A stretch of 64,000 bases of DNA. Origin: Flexivirga alba. Lineage in GTDB: Bacteria > Actinomycetota > Actinomycetes > Actinomycetales > Dermatophilaceae. The notes beneath the pieces were generated by a model. It did not search any database, was not told the DNA's origin, and saw only the letters and a list, made by a program, of their open reading frames with translations. The DNA lies in NCBI RefSeq assembly GCF_042661025.1, contig NZ_JBHSWH010000001.1, positions 2,604,001-2,668,000 of the forward strand, written 5' to 3'. This document shows, one piece after another, positions 45,432-55,222 of the stretch; the first letter of the stretch is position 1; every line of letters starts with the position of its first letter. Position numbers and translations under genes: made by a program.

Positions 45432-46015
45432 CCTCCGAGGAGTCCGCTGACGAGCAGCACACTGCACCGACGAAGCAGAAGCGCCCTTCCGCCCAGCTGA
45501 TCGCATTGCTGGTCGGCGTTGCTGTCGTCGGCTACGGGCTCGACCAGGCCACCAAGGCCTGGGCGTCGAATTCCCTGGACCCGGCACGGCCGAAGCAACT
45601 CGTCGGCAGCCTGCTGCAGTTGCGCCTGACCCACAATCCCGGCGCGGCCTTCTCGATCGCCACGAACGCCACCTGGGTTTTGACCATCGTGGCCGCTGCG
45701 GTGATCGTGGCGACGATCTTCTTCGCGCGCCGGTTGCGCAGCAAGCCGTGGGCCTGTGCGCTGGGGCTGCTCATCGGCGGCGCGTTGGGCAACCTCACCG
45801 ATCGTTTCGTGCGGGCCCCCGGTGGTGGCAAGGGCCACGTGGTCGACTTCCTGGAGCTGCCGCACTGGCCGATCTTCAACGTCGCCGACTGCTGTGTGGT
45901 CACCGCCGCGTGCCTCATCGCGTTGCTGGCCTTCCTCGGCATCGGCATCGACGGCCGCCGGGCCGGCGACGACAAGACGGACTCACCCGAGTCCACGAAG
46001 GATGCCGACGTATGA
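45428..46015 (+). CDS. lspA: Lipoprotein signal peptidase
   Basis: Aspartyl peptidase with four membrane helices. It has D-Q-A-T-K-A-W near the first helix, T-H-N-P-G-A-A-F-S, G-N-L-T-D-R-F carrying one catalytic aspartate, and F-N-V-A-D-C carrying the other. It removes signal peptides from prolipoproteins. The start is unclear. No ATG or GTG lies just before the first helix; the frame is open from ATG 45341 inside the upstream gene, and CTG 45428 overlaps the previous stop. I place it at 45428 provisionally. The stop overlaps the rluD ATG by ATGA. Confidence 0.9.
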   Translation: MTSEESADEQHTAPTKQKRPSAQLIALLVGVAVVGYGLDQATKAWASNSLDPARPKQLVGSLLQLRLTHNPGAAFSIATNATWVLTIVAAAVIVATIFFARRLRSKPWACALGLLIGGALGNLTDRFVRAPGGGKGHVVDFLELPHWPIFNVADCCVVTAACLIALLAFLGIGIDGRRAGDDKTDSPESTKDADV

Positions 46016-46943
46016 GCGACGTCAAGGCTCTCGGCATACCCGACGGGCTCGAGGGCGAGCGGGTGGACACCGCGATCGCCCGAGTGCTCGGCTTCTCGCG
46101 CACCCAGGCGGCCCAGCTGGCGGCCGACGGCGAGGTGACGCTCGACGGCAAGGTCGTCGGCAAGTCCGACCGCGTCAGCGCCGGCCAGTGGCTTGAGGTC
46201 CGTATGCCGGAGCGCGTCGGCCCCCGGGTCGCCGAGGTCAAGCCGCAACATGTCGAGGGCCTGCGAATCGTGCACGACGACACCGAGATCGTGGTGATCG
46301 ACAAGCCTGCCGGAGTCGCCGCGCATCCCAGCGTCGGATGGGACGGTCCGGACGTCGTCAGCGGGCTGGCAGCGGCCGGCTACCGCATCTCCACCTCCGG
46401 CGCGGCCGAGCGCCAGGGGATCGTGCAACGGCTGGACGTCGGCACCAGCGGGCTGATGGTCGTGGCCAAGAGCGAGCGCGCATATACCGTGCTGAAGCAG
46501 GCGTTCCGTGACCGCACGGTCGACAAGACCTACCACGCACTGGTGCAGGGTCTGCCCGATCCGGTCGTCGGCACCATCGAGGCGCCGATCGGTCGGCACC
46601 CGGGCCACGATTACAAGTTCGCCGTCATGCAGTCCGGCCGGGCCAGCGTCACGCACTACGAGCTGCTCGAGGCGTTCCGGTCGATGAGCCTGCTGACGAT
46701 CCATCTGGAGACCGGCCGCACCCACCAAATCCGCGTGCATCTTTCCGCGCTGCATCGCCCGCTCGTCGGCGACCCGCTCTACGGCTCCGACCCGACCGTC
46801 GCCAAGCGGCTCGGTCTGTCGCGGCAGTGGCTGCACGCCACCGAGCTCGGCTTCACCCACCCCGGGTCGGGGAGTGGGTCATCTTCCAGAGCCCGTACCC
46901 CGCCGACCTCGAGCGCGCGCTGGAGATCGCCCGCGACGCGTGA
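46012..46943 (+). CDS. rluD: RluD-family ribosomal RNA pseudouridine synthase, -1 shift near the 3' end
   Basis: An N-terminal S4 domain (R-V-D-T-A-I-A-R-V-L-G-F-S-R-T-Q-A) is followed by the catalytic core with R-L-D-V-G-T-S-G-L near 142-150 and G-R-T-H-Q-I-R-V-H. As printed the frame runs on to 46980. Adding one G to the run at 46869-46872 gives the expected ending G-E-W-V-I-F-Q-S-P-Y-P-A-D-L-E-R-A-L with a stop at 46941-46943. It acts on large-subunit rRNA. Specificity within the RluC/RluD group is inferred from domain layout. Confidence 0.9.
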
Positions 46944-47073
46944 CGTGATGCGGTCGGTCGGGTTCGAAATGCGTACATAACCGGCGACGGTCGCCGGTTG
47001 CGCGCGCGTGCTGGTATGACGCAACAACCCGCCATACCACCAGCCACATTCGTCACACGTGCGCGAGTCCTGG

Positions 47074-47101
47074 TGTCGCTGTCGGGACCCCGATCTAGAC
47101 T
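47074..47101 (+). promoter_or_regulatory. Possible dnaE promoter
   Basis: TGTCGC at 47074-47079, a 16-base spacer and TAGACT at 47096-47101. The ATG at 47109 would then be at or next to the transcription start, giving a leaderless mRNA. No ribosome site is visible before the ATG, which fits. Confidence 0.35.
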
Positions 47102-47108
47102 CATCGCG

Positions 47109-50100
47109 ATGTCCGATCCCGCCGCTTCCGCAGACTTCGTGCACCTGCATGTGCACACCGAATACTCCATGCTCGACGGCGCCGCAAACGTCGGGCGAAT
47201 GTTCGAGGAGGTGGAGCGACTCGGCATGCCCGCGATCGCGATGAGCGATCACGGCAACATGTTCGGTGCCTACGAATTCTTCGGTGCCGCAAAGGATTCG
47301 CCGGTCAAGCCGATCATCGGCATCGAGGCCTATGTCGCGCCGAGCACGCGTCATTCGCGCCAGCAGGAGTTCTGGGCGCCGGGCGGCAAGCGCGACGCAA
47401 ACGTCGACGGCGAGGGCGGCAAGGACGTCTCCGGTGGCGGCCGCTACACCCACATGACGATGTGGGCCAAGGACGCCCAGGGCCTGCGCAATCTCTTCAA
47501 GCTCAGCTCGCTGGCCAGCTTCGAGGGCTACTACATGAAGCCCCGCATGGACCGCGAGCTGCTGGCCGAGCACGGCAAGGGCATCATCGCGACCACCGGC
47601 TGCCCGTCCGGCGAGGTGCAGACCCGGCTGCGCCTCGGCCAGTTCGACGAGGCGGTCGCCGCGGCGGCGGCATACCAGGACATCTTCGGCAAGGAGAACT
47701 ACTTCCTGGAGCTGATGGACCACGGGCTCGACATCGAGCGATCGGTGCGATCCGGCCTTTTGGACATCGCCAAGCGGCTCGACATACCGCTGCTGGCGAC
47801 CAACGACAGCCACTACGTCACCGAGGGCGAGGCCGACAGCCACGACGACCTGCTCTGCATCGGCGTCGGCAAGAACAAGGACGACCCGGGCCGGTTCAAG
47901 TTCAACGGCAGCGGCTACTACCTGAAGTCCGCCGACGAGATGCGCGAGCTGTTCCGCGAGCTGCCGGAGGCCTGCGACAACACCCTGCGGGTCGCCGAGA
48001 TGATCGGCGACTACAGCGAGGTCTTCACGTATGTCGACCGGATGCCGCAGTTCCCGGACGTCCCGGAGGGCCAGACGCAAGCGTCGTTCCTGCGCGAGCA
48101 GATCCAGGTCGGCCTGCAGGAGCGCTACGACGGCAACCCGAGCCAGGAGGTGCTGGACCGGATCGAGACCGAGATGAAGGTCATCGAGCCGATGGGCTTC
48201 TCGTCATACTTCCTCGTCGTCGCCGACATCTGTAAATACGCCCGCGACAACGGCGTGCCGGTCGGCCCGGGCCGTGGTTCGGCGACCGGCTCGATGGTCG
48301 CCTACCTGACCCGCATCACCGAGCTCGACCCGTTGGAGCACCAGCTGCTCTTCGAGCGGTTCCTCAACCCCGAGCGCATCAACCCGCCGGACGTCGACCT
48401 CGACTTCGACGACCGCCAGCGCGACAAGATGGTGCAATACGTCACCAGCAAGTACGGCGCCGACTACACCGCACAGGTCAACACCTTCTCCACCATCAAG
48501 GCGAAGGCCGCGATCAAGGACGCCAACCGCATCCTCGGCTTCCCGTTCAGCCTCGGCGACCAGATCTCCAAGGCGATGCCGCCGGACGTCCAGGGCAAGG
48601 GCGTGCCACTGTCCGCGACGTATGACGAGAAGCACCCGCGCTACACCGAGGGCGTCGACTTCCGCGCGATGATCCAGGCGCAGCCCGAGGTCAAGAAGGT
48701 CTTCGACACCGCCCGCGGGCTGGAGGGCAAGATCCGCGGCACCGGCGTGCACGCGGCGGCGGTCATCCTGTCGTCGGCGCCGCTGCTTGACCTGGTCCCG
48801 ATGCACCGGCGGGACAAGGACGGCACCATCATCACCGGGTTCTCCTACCCTCAGTGCGAGGACATGGGCCTGGTCAAGATGGACTTCCTGGGGTTGCGCA
48901 ACCTCGGCATCATCGATCAGGCGCTGGCCAATATCAAGGCCAACCGCGGCGAGACGATCACCACCGAGACCATCCCGCTGGACGACGAGAAGACCTACAA
49001 GCTGCTGGCCAGCGGTGACACGCTCGGTGTGTTCCAGCTCGACGGTGGCGCGATGCGCAGCCTGCTGCGGCTGATGGTGCCGACCCGGTTCGAGGACATC
49101 GCGGCGGTGCTCGCGCTCTACCGGCCCGGTCCGATGGCTGCCAACGCGCACATCAACTACGCCGAGCGCAAGAACGGCCGGCAGCCGATCACGCCGATCC
49201 ATCCGGAGCTGGAGGAGGCGCTGGAGCCGATCCTCGGCACCACCTACCACCTGCTGGTCTACCAGGAGCAGATCATGGCGATCGCCCGCGAGCTCGCGGG
49301 CTACACCATGGGCGGCGCCGACCTGCTGCGTCGCGCCATGGGTAAGAAGAAGCCGGAGATCCTGGCCAAGGAGTGGGACCACTTCTCCTCGGGTATGACG
49401 GAAAACGGCTTCTCACCCGAGGCCACCCAGGCGCTGTGGGACGTCATGCTGCCGTTCTCCGGGTATGCGTTCAACAAGTCGCACACCGCCGGTTACGGCC
49501 TGGTGTCGGTGTGGACCGCGTTCCTGAAGGCCAACTACCCGGCCGAATACGCCGCCGCGCTGCTGACCTCGGTCGGTGACGACAAGACGAAGATGGCGAT
49601 CTACCTGGCCGACACGCGCAAGCTGGGCATCCAGGTGCTGCCGCCGTCGGTCAACGAGTCGTCGCACGACTTCACCGCCGTCGGTGAAGACATCCGCTTC
49701 GGTCTGGGTGCGGTCCGCAACGTCGGCGCCAACGTCGTCGAGGCGACGGTCCGCGCCCGCGACTCCAAGGGCAAGTTCTCCTCGTTCGACGACTTCCTGC
49801 GCAAGGGCGGCACCGCTGTCTGCAACAAGCGCACCGTCGAATCCCTTGTCAAGGCAGGTGCTTTCGACGATCTCGGGCACACCCGGCAGGGCCTTGTCGC
49901 CATACACGAGACCTATGTCGACTCGCTCGCCGACGAAGCCAAGAAGAGCGAGCAGGGTCAGGAGAGCCTCTTCGCCGGGTTCGGTGACGACGACGGCGTG
50001 AGCCTGGCGGCGTTGCCCCCGATCCCCGACATGGAGTGGGACAAGCAGACCAAGCTGGCGTTCGAGCGCGACATGCTCGGGCTGTATGTCTCCGACCACC

Positions 50101-50675
50101 CGCTCTTCGGCATCGAGCACGTGCTCGCGCAGCACGCGGACGTGTCGATCGCCAGGCTGCACGGTGATGACGCGCCGAAGGAAGGCTCGATGATCACCAT
50201 CGCCGGCCTGATCACCGGGTTGCAGCTCAAGCGCAACAAGCGCGGCGAGCTCTGGGCGATCGCGACCGTCGAGGACCTCGAGGGCAGTGTTGAGGTGCTC
50301 TTCTTCGCCAAGACCTACATGACCGTCTCCACCATGCTCAGCCCCGACACGGTGTGCGTCATCAAGGGCCGGGTGATGGAGCGCGACGACACGATCTCGC
50401 TGTCTGCTCAGGAGTTCACGATCCCTGAGATCAAGGGCGACATCCGCGGGCCGGTGGTCCTCACCTTGCCGCTGGTGCGGGCCAACAACGGTTTGGCGCA
50501 CCGGCTCAAGGGTGTGCTCGGCGAGCACCCCGGCGCGACCGAAGTGCACCTGAAGCTGACCCAGCCGGGGCGGTCCGTGACCGTTCGGCTCGAGGACGGT
50601 CTGCGGGTCACCGCGTCGCCGGCGTTGTTCGGCGACCTGAAGGCGCTGCTCGGCCCGGCCTGCCTGGTGGGATAG
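47109..50675 (+). CDS. dnaE: DNA polymerase III alpha subunit
   Basis: 1188 residues. PHP domain from H-L-H-V-H-T-E-Y-S-M-L-D-G at the start, then polymerase palm with G-P-G-R-G-S-A-T-G-S near 386-395 and the catalytic P-D-V-D-L-D-F-D-D at about 426-434. Thumb and finger motifs (Y-Q-E-Q-I-M, A-F-N-K-S-H-T-A-G-Y) and an OB fold near 1000 follow. It is the DnaE1-type replicative polymerase by length and order, following lspA-rluD as in other actinobacteria. Confidence 0.96.
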   Translation: MSDPAASADFVHLHVHTEYSMLDGAANVGRMFEEVERLGMPAIAMSDHGNMFGAYEFFGAAKDSPVKPIIGIEAYVAPSTRHSRQQEFWAPGGKRDANVDGEGGKDVSGGGRYTHMTMWAKDAQGLRNLFKLSSLASFEGYYMKPRMDRELLAEHGKGIIATTGCPSGEVQTRLRLGQFDEAVAAAAAYQDIFGKENYFLELMDHGLDIERSVRSGLLDIAKRLDIPLLATNDSHYVTEGEADSHDDLLCIGVGKNKDDPGRFKFNGSGYYLKSADEMRELFRELPEACDNTLRVAEMIGDYSEVFTYVDRMPQFPDVPEGQTQASFLREQIQVGLQERYDGNPSQEVLDRIETEMKVIEPMGFSSYFLVVADICKYARDNGVPVGPGRGSATGSMVAYLTRITELDPLEHQLLFERFLNPERINPPDVDLDFDDRQRDKMVQYVTSKYGADYTAQVNTFSTIKAKAAIKDANRILGFPFSLGDQISKAMPPDVQGKGVPLSATYDEKHPRYTEGVDFRAMIQAQPEVKKVFDTARGLEGKIRGTGVHAAAVILSSAPLLDLVPMHRRDKDGTIITGFSYPQCEDMGLVKMDFLGLRNLGIIDQALANIKANRGETITTETIPLDDEKTYKLLASGDTLGVFQLDGGAMRSLLRLMVPTRFEDIAAVLALYRPGPMAANAHINYAERKNGRQPITPIHPELEEALEPILGTTYHLLVYQEQIMAIARELAGYTMGGADLLRRAMGKKKPEILAKEWDHFSSGMTENGFSPEATQALWDVMLPFSGYAFNKSHTAGYGLVSVWTAFLKANYPAEYAAALLTSVGDDKTKMAIYLADTRKLGIQVLPPSVNESSHDFTAVGEDIRFGLGAVRNVGANVVEATVRARDSKGKFSSFDDFLRKGGTAVCNKRTVESLVKAGAFDDLGHTRQGLVAIHETYVDSLADEAKKSEQGQESLFAGFGDDDGVSLAALPPIPDMEWDKQTKLAFERDMLGLYVSDHPLFGIEHVLAQHADVSIARLHGDDAPKEGSMITIAGLITGLQLKRNKRGELWAIATVEDLEGSVEVLFFAKTYMTVSTMLSPDTVCVIKGRVMERDDTISLSAQEFTIPEIKGDIRGPVVLTLPLVRANNGLAHRLKGVLGEHPGATEVHLKLTQPGRSVTVRLEDGLRVTASPALFGDLKALLGPACLVG

Positions 50676-50688
50676 GCGCTCGCAGGTC

Positions 50689-51339
50689 ATGGCGGGCGAA
50701 CTCGTGACCGAGGTCTTCGACTACGACGATGGGCGGCCCGTAACCGTCTATGTGCCACCGGATCCGCCCGAGGCCATCGTGTTCGCCGGCGATGGTCAGC
50801 TCATCGCGCAATGGGGCGGCCGGCTTGAGGCGGCCGATCTGCCGTCGACGATGATCGTGGGTGCTCACCGGACAGCTGACGCGGATGAGATGGCGCGTAT
50901 CCGTGAATACTCGCCGTCGTTCGACGAGCAACGGTTCATCGCTCACGAGAGGTTCTTCGTGGACGACGTCCGCCAGTGGGTGCGGTCGCGCTTTCGCGTC
51001 ACGCTGCCGGCCGAGCGCACTGCGGTGTGCGGTGTGTCGGCGAGTGGGGAGCTCGCGCTCGCTCTGGGCCTTCGGCATCCGGAGGCCTACGGGGTCGTCT
51101 TCTCCGCATCGCCGGGTGCCGGCTACCAGCCGCCGGCCGTCACGCCGAGCGCGTTGCCGCGAACCTATCTCGTCGCCGGCACTCTGGAACCCTTCTTCCT
51201 GGAGAACGCGAGCCGTTGGGCGGACGCCTTGCGCGATGCGGGCGCGGACGTCGTGATGCACCAGCGGGTCGGCACTCACGGCGGTCCCTTCTGGGCCGAG
51301 GAATTTCCCCTCATGGTGGCTTGGGCGTTCGGAAGTTGA
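50689..51339 (+). CDS. Esterase of the enterochelin-esterase/esterase D type
   Basis: 216 residues. Alpha/beta hydrolase with the nucleophile elbow G-V-S-A-S-G at about 115-120, an N-terminal I-V-F-A-G-D-G-Q-L block, and a C-terminal H-G-G-P-F-W carrying the likely catalytic histidine. The substrate is unknown. It starts 13 bases after dnaE. Confidence 0.78.
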   Translation: MAGELVTEVFDYDDGRPVTVYVPPDPPEAIVFAGDGQLIAQWGGRLEAADLPSTMIVGAHRTADADEMARIREYSPSFDEQRFIAHERFFVDDVRQWVRSRFRVTLPAERTAVCGVSASGELALALGLRHPEAYGVVFSASPGAGYQPPAVTPSALPRTYLVAGTLEPFFLENASRWADALRDAGADVVMHQRVGTHGGPFWAEEFPLMVAWAFGS

Positions 51340-51383
51340 GCCGGCGACTCTGGAGTTGTTGGCCCCCTCTCTCGGCACCACCG

Positions 51384-51484
51384 TTCGCCGAGAGGCTCAG
51401 GAACACCTCGACAGGCTCAGATAATCGGCCGCGCACAGGCGTCCGTCGTGAGCCTCTCGGCGCTTATGTGAGCCTCTCGGCGAA
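51384..51484. repeat. Cluster of TGAGCCTCTCGGCG repeats
   Basis: An inverted unit at 51384-51399 (TTCGCCGAGAGGCTCA) is followed by two direct units at 51449-51462 and 51469-51484 in the opposite orientation, so a long hairpin can form. It lies between the esterase and the peptidase genes, ending about 33 bases before the peptidase start. Confidence 0.7.
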
Positions 51485-51517
51485 GGGGTCGGCGGGGGTA
51501 CCTCGTAGGCTGATCCG

Positions 51518-53656
51518 GTGACTTCTCCGCAGCCGTCCCAGACGCACCCGCAGCCGCCGCGCGCCCGACGCAAGCCCACCACGCGAACCTTCCACGATGA
51601 CGTCGTCACCGACAACTACGAATGGTTGCGCGACAAGGAGTCGCCCGAGGTAATTGCGCACCTCGAGGCCGAGAACGCCTACACCGCTGCGGTCACCGAT
51701 CGCCTGAAACCGTTGGCGGACAACATCTTTGGCGAGATCAAGGCGCACACTCAGGAGACTGATCTCTCGGTGCCGGTGCGGATGGGCGAGTGGTGGTACT
51801 TCTCCCGCACCATCGAGGGCGAGCAGTATGCCGTGCACGTGCGGGTGCCGTATGTCGCCGGCGCCGACCGGCCCGACCCGCAGCCGGGTGAGTCGCTCAA
51901 CGGTGAGCAGGTGCTGCTGGACGGCAACGCCGAGGCGACCGGGCACGACTTCTTCGAGCTGTCCGACCTGGCCGTGAGTCAGGACGGAACTCGTGTCGCG
52001 ATCGGCCTGGACGTGACCGGTGGCGAGATCTACGACCTGTCGGTGCGGGACGCCGCGACCGGTGCGGTGCTCGACGATGCGGTCCACCAGATCGGCAATG
52101 GGGTGGTCTGGTCCAGGGATGGTCGCCACCTTTTCTACACCCGCCGGGACGACGCCTGGCGTGCCAACGAGGTATGGCGCCACGAGCTCGGCACGCCTGT
52201 CGAACGGGACCAGTTGGTCGTGCGTGAGGACGACGAGCAGTTCTCACTGATGATCGGGGAGTCCCGCGACGAGCGGTGGCTGATCGTGACCATTGGCTCG
52301 AGCACGACTACCGAAGCGCATCTGCTGGACCTGGCCGAGCCGACCGGCGAGCTGCGCGTGGTGCAGCCCCGCGTCACCGGACTGGACTACGACATCGAAG
52401 TCGACGGTGACCGAATCCTGGTGGTGCACAACACTTCTCGGGTCGACTTCGACCTTGCACAGGCGCCGCTGGCCACGCCCGGCCGTGAGCACTGGCAGCC
52501 GGTGATGACCGGTGGCGAGGGCGACCGCATCCTCGGCGTCGACGCGTTCGCCGGCTTCGTGGTGGTGTCGATGCGGCACGAAGGGCTGCGCACGCTGCGC
52601 CTGTTGCCCAAAGGAGAGGACGGCACGCTGGGGGAGCCTCGCGCCATACCCGTGGAGCCGGAGTTGCACACCCTCGGGCTGGGCAACAACCCCGAATACG
52701 ACACTGCCACAGTGCAATTGGTGCTCACGTCCTGGTTGACGCCGAGCAGCGTCCTCGACTACGCGCCCAGGACCGGCGAGCTGGCGTTGCTCAAGGCGCG
52801 CGAGGTGCCTGGCTTCCAGCCGGAGCTGTATGTCGAGGAGCGTGTCTGGGTCAAGGCCGAGGACGGCGCGCGGGTGCCGGCGTCGGTGGTGCGGCGCCGC
52901 GAGGTCGAGGCCGACGGCAGCAACCCGGGCTACATCTACGGCTACGGCTCCTACGAGATGTCTTTCGACCCGTACTTCTCCGTGGCCCGTCTGTCGCTGC
53001 TGGACCGCGGAGTCGTCTACGTCGTGGCGCATGTGCGCGGCGGCGGCGAACTCGGCCGCAAGTGGTATGACGACGGCAAGTTGCTCGCCAAGCGCAACAC
53101 GTTCACCGACTTCGTCGCGGTGTCGCGCGCACTGTCCGAGCTCGGCTGGGTGCACCCGGATCGCCTTGTCGCAGAAGGCGCTTCGGCCGGCGGGCTGCTG
53201 ATGGGGGCGATCACCAACCTCGCTCCCGAGCTGTATGCCGCGGTGCACGCCGACGTGCCGTTCGTCGACGCGCTCACCACGATCCTCGACCCGTCGCTGC
53301 CGTTGACCGCCGGTGAGTGGGAGGAGTGGGGCAACCCGATCGAGGACCCGGAGGTCTACGCCTACATGAAGTCCTACACGCCCTACGAGAACATCCGGGC
53401 TGGACGCTATCCGGCGATCCTGGCCACGACCAGTCTGCACGACACACGGGTCTTCTACGTCGAGCCGGCCAAATGGGTGCAGCAACTGCGCGAGACGGTC
53501 GACGCCGACCCGGAGCGCCCGATCCTGCTCAAGACCGAGATCGCAGCCGGGCACGGCGGCCGCAGTGGTCGCTACGACGGCTGGGCGCAGATCGCTTTCG
53601 GATTCGCGTTCCTGCTCGACCAGCTTGGCGCGACCGAACTCATGCGGGTCGAGTAG
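51518..53656 (+). CDS. ptrB: Oligopeptidase B-like serine peptidase (S9 family)
   Basis: 712 residues from GTG 51518. The N-terminal seven-bladed propeller (about 70-420) is followed by the alpha/beta hydrolase domain. The nucleophile is S556 in G-A-S-A-G-G-L, the aspartate is in S-L-H-D-T-R-V-F-Y, and the histidine is in A-G-H-G-G-R-S-G. R-G-G-G-E-L-G and D-Y-E-W-L-R-D near the N-terminus are typical. It cleaves short peptides, in known members after basic residues. A cytoplasmic location is inferred because no signal peptide is seen. Confidence 0.92.
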   Translation: MTSPQPSQTHPQPPRARRKPTTRTFHDDVVTDNYEWLRDKESPEVIAHLEAENAYTAAVTDRLKPLADNIFGEIKAHTQETDLSVPVRMGEWWYFSRTIEGEQYAVHVRVPYVAGADRPDPQPGESLNGEQVLLDGNAEATGHDFFELSDLAVSQDGTRVAIGLDVTGGEIYDLSVRDAATGAVLDDAVHQIGNGVVWSRDGRHLFYTRRDDAWRANEVWRHELGTPVERDQLVVREDDEQFSLMIGESRDERWLIVTIGSSTTTEAHLLDLAEPTGELRVVQPRVTGLDYDIEVDGDRILVVHNTSRVDFDLAQAPLATPGREHWQPVMTGGEGDRILGVDAFAGFVVVSMRHEGLRTLRLLPKGEDGTLGEPRAIPVEPELHTLGLGNNPEYDTATVQLVLTSWLTPSSVLDYAPRTGELALLKAREVPGFQPELYVEERVWVKAEDGARVPASVVRRREVEADGSNPGYIYGYGSYEMSFDPYFSVARLSLLDRGVVYVVAHVRGGGELGRKWYDDGKLLAKRNTFTDFVAVSRALSELGWVHPDRLVAEGASAGGLLMGAITNLAPELYAAVHADVPFVDALTTILDPSLPLTAGEWEEWGNPIEDPEVYAYMKSYTPYENIRAGRYPAILATTSLHDTRVFYVEPAKWVQQLRETVDADPERPILLKTEIAAGHGGRSGRYDGWAQIAFGFAFLLDQLGATELMRVE

Positions 53657-53671
53657 CAAACCTCAAGCGGG

Positions 53672-53767
53672 TCGAGTGCCGGGGGAGCGCAGCGGAGGAG
53701 GTGTATCGAGACCGCGCCGGGCCCTGTTTGAGCGGACCTCGAGACGCTCCTGCGTCGCTCCTCGGCC
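53672..53767. repeat. Dispersed repeat between convergent genes
   Basis: Contains GGGGGAGCGCAGCGGAGGAG and GTGTATCGAGACC, then GACCTCGAGACGC...GCGTCGCTCCTCGGCC at 53735-53767. The last 33 bases recur inverted with about four differences at 59612-59644. The GGAGCGCAGCGGAGGAG core is shared with the element at 3059. Confidence 0.7.
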
Positions 53768-53778
53768 AGCTGAAGAGG

Positions 53779-54639
53779 TCAGTGCATGACGAGGACGGGC
53801 GACGAGGCGTGCGACAAGAGGTCGACGGCGACGCGACCGAGGTTCAGCCCCTCGAAACCACCGATTCCACGTGCGCCGACGACGACGAGGTCGCTCTCGT
53901 GTGACTTGTTGACCAACTCCCGGGTCGGGTTGCCGTCGAAGAGTTCGGTCAGCACCTTCACCGACGGGTGTTGCTCCTGGTGGCCGGCGACCGACGCCTC
54001 GATCTGCGAGCGGGCCGTGGCCATGTAGGACTTCCAGTCGGCGCTGCCGAGTCCGGGGTCCTTCGCGTCGTCCGGCTGCCAGACGTGGACCACCTGCAGG
54101 TCTGCACCGGTTCGCTCCGCCTCTGCGAACGCCCAGCCCAACGCCTTGCGACTGAGGGCGGACCGGTCCACGCCCGCGGTGATGCGCCCGTATGCCGTGT
54201 CGGACTCCTTGCGGATCACGGCGACCGGGCACTTCGCGTGTGAGGCCACCTGATGTGCGGTCTCACCCAGCGAGGAGATGTGCAGCATGCTGTCGCCGTG
54301 CGAGCCGAGGACCACCAGTTGTGCGTGCACGCTGGCACGCACCAGCGCGGCGGCGGGGTAGCCGTCCGGGTGGGAGGTTGTCACGTCAATTCGCATGTCC
54401 TTCAACAGGACTCGGTTGCGGCCGCGAGTGAGAACCCGCTCGCCGGCGGCATACAACTGGGCGGGTTCGGCACCCATGTTGAAGACGAGATCGGGCCGGT
54501 CGTGGCTGAATCCGTGGACGAGGTGAACGGGCGCGTGCGTCGACTTGGCGTAGTCGGCCGCCCAGTCGAGAGCGGCGAGTGAGGACGTCGAGGTGTCGAT
54601 CCCGACGACGACACTTCCGGGTTGCACTGAGCCTTCCAT
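53779..54639 (-). CDS. Universal stress protein with two UspA domains
   Basis: 286 residues from ATG 54639; an upstream frame to 54729 is Arg/Pro-rich and unlikely. Each half opens with V-V-G-I-D-T-S or I-T-A-G-V-D-R-S. The second ends with the nucleotide-type motif V-V-G-A-R-G-I-G-G-F-E-G-L-N-L-G-R-V-A; the first has V-L-G-S-H-G-D-S and S-L-G-E-T-A-H-Q-V. Tandem Usp proteins are common in actinobacteria under redox or dormancy control, but no binding site for such a regulator is evident in the 150-base leader. Confidence 0.92.
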   Translation of the reverse strand: MEGSVQPGSVVVGIDTSTSSLAALDWAADYAKSTHAPVHLVHGFSHDRPDLVFNMGAEPAQLYAAGERVLTRGRNRVLLKDMRIDVTTSHPDGYPAAALVRASVHAQLVVLGSHGDSMLHISSLGETAHQVASHAKCPVAVIRKESDTAYGRITAGVDRSALSRKALGWAFAEAERTGADLQVVHVWQPDDAKDPGLGSADWKSYMATARSQIEASVAGHQEQHPSVKVLTELFDGNPTRELVNKSHESDLVVVGARGIGGFEGLNLGRVAVDLLSHASSPVLVMH

Positions 54640-54791
54640 GGTTGACCTCCGAGTCGACCTTGGCGGCGGTTGCCGTGGTGGCGGCCGTCGTCGCGGGGCG
54701 CGCCCCGCCTCTTCCAAGTTAAGCACCAACGCTGTGCAAAGGCTGGTAACGATCTGATCGGCGCCCCGATAATGCCCGGGTATGCCCCGCT

Positions 54792-55205
54792 TCAGTCCGC
54801 CAGGGCGGTGCGCAGGCGCTCGGCGTAGTCGGCCTGCTCGCCCTCGGCATACCGAACGCGCGGCCAGAAGAAGCCGCGCAGCCCGTCACCCTTGGTGCGC
54901 GGGACGACGTGGCAGTGCAGGTGCGCAACGCTCTGGGACACCTTGTTGTTCATCGCGACGAAGGTGCCCTGTGCACCCAGCGCCTTCGGTATGACGCCCG
55001 CGATGCGGCGCACCTCGCTGAAGTATGGCGCGAGCATCGTGTCGGGCAGGTCGGGGAGGGTGACCACGTGCTCGGTGGGTATGACGAGGACGTGCCCCTT
55101 GAAGACCGGCCGGTTGTCGAGGAATGCAACCGTGTGGTCGGTGCGCGCGACTTCGTGCGCGGCCGAGTCACCCGTCGCGATCGCGCAGAAGACACACGCA
55201 GTCAT
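54792..55205 (-). CDS. HIT-family nucleotide-binding protein
   Basis: 137 residues. C-V-F-C at the start (half of a zinc site), G-H-V-L-V-I-P-T-E-H in the middle, and the histidine triad H-L-H-C-H-V-V near 95-101. It probably hydrolyses a nucleoside phosphoramidate or dinucleotide. It lies upstream of the stress protein on the same strand, 150 bases away. Confidence 0.93.
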   Translation of the reverse strand: MTACVFCAIATGDSAAHEVARTDHTVAFLDNRPVFKGHVLVIPTEHVVTLPDLPDTMLAPYFSEVRRIAGVIPKALGAQGTFVAMNNKVSQSVAHLHCHVVPRTKGDGLRGFFWPRVRYAEGEQADYAERLRTALAD

Positions 55206-55222
55206 ATCGTGAATTCCGCCCG

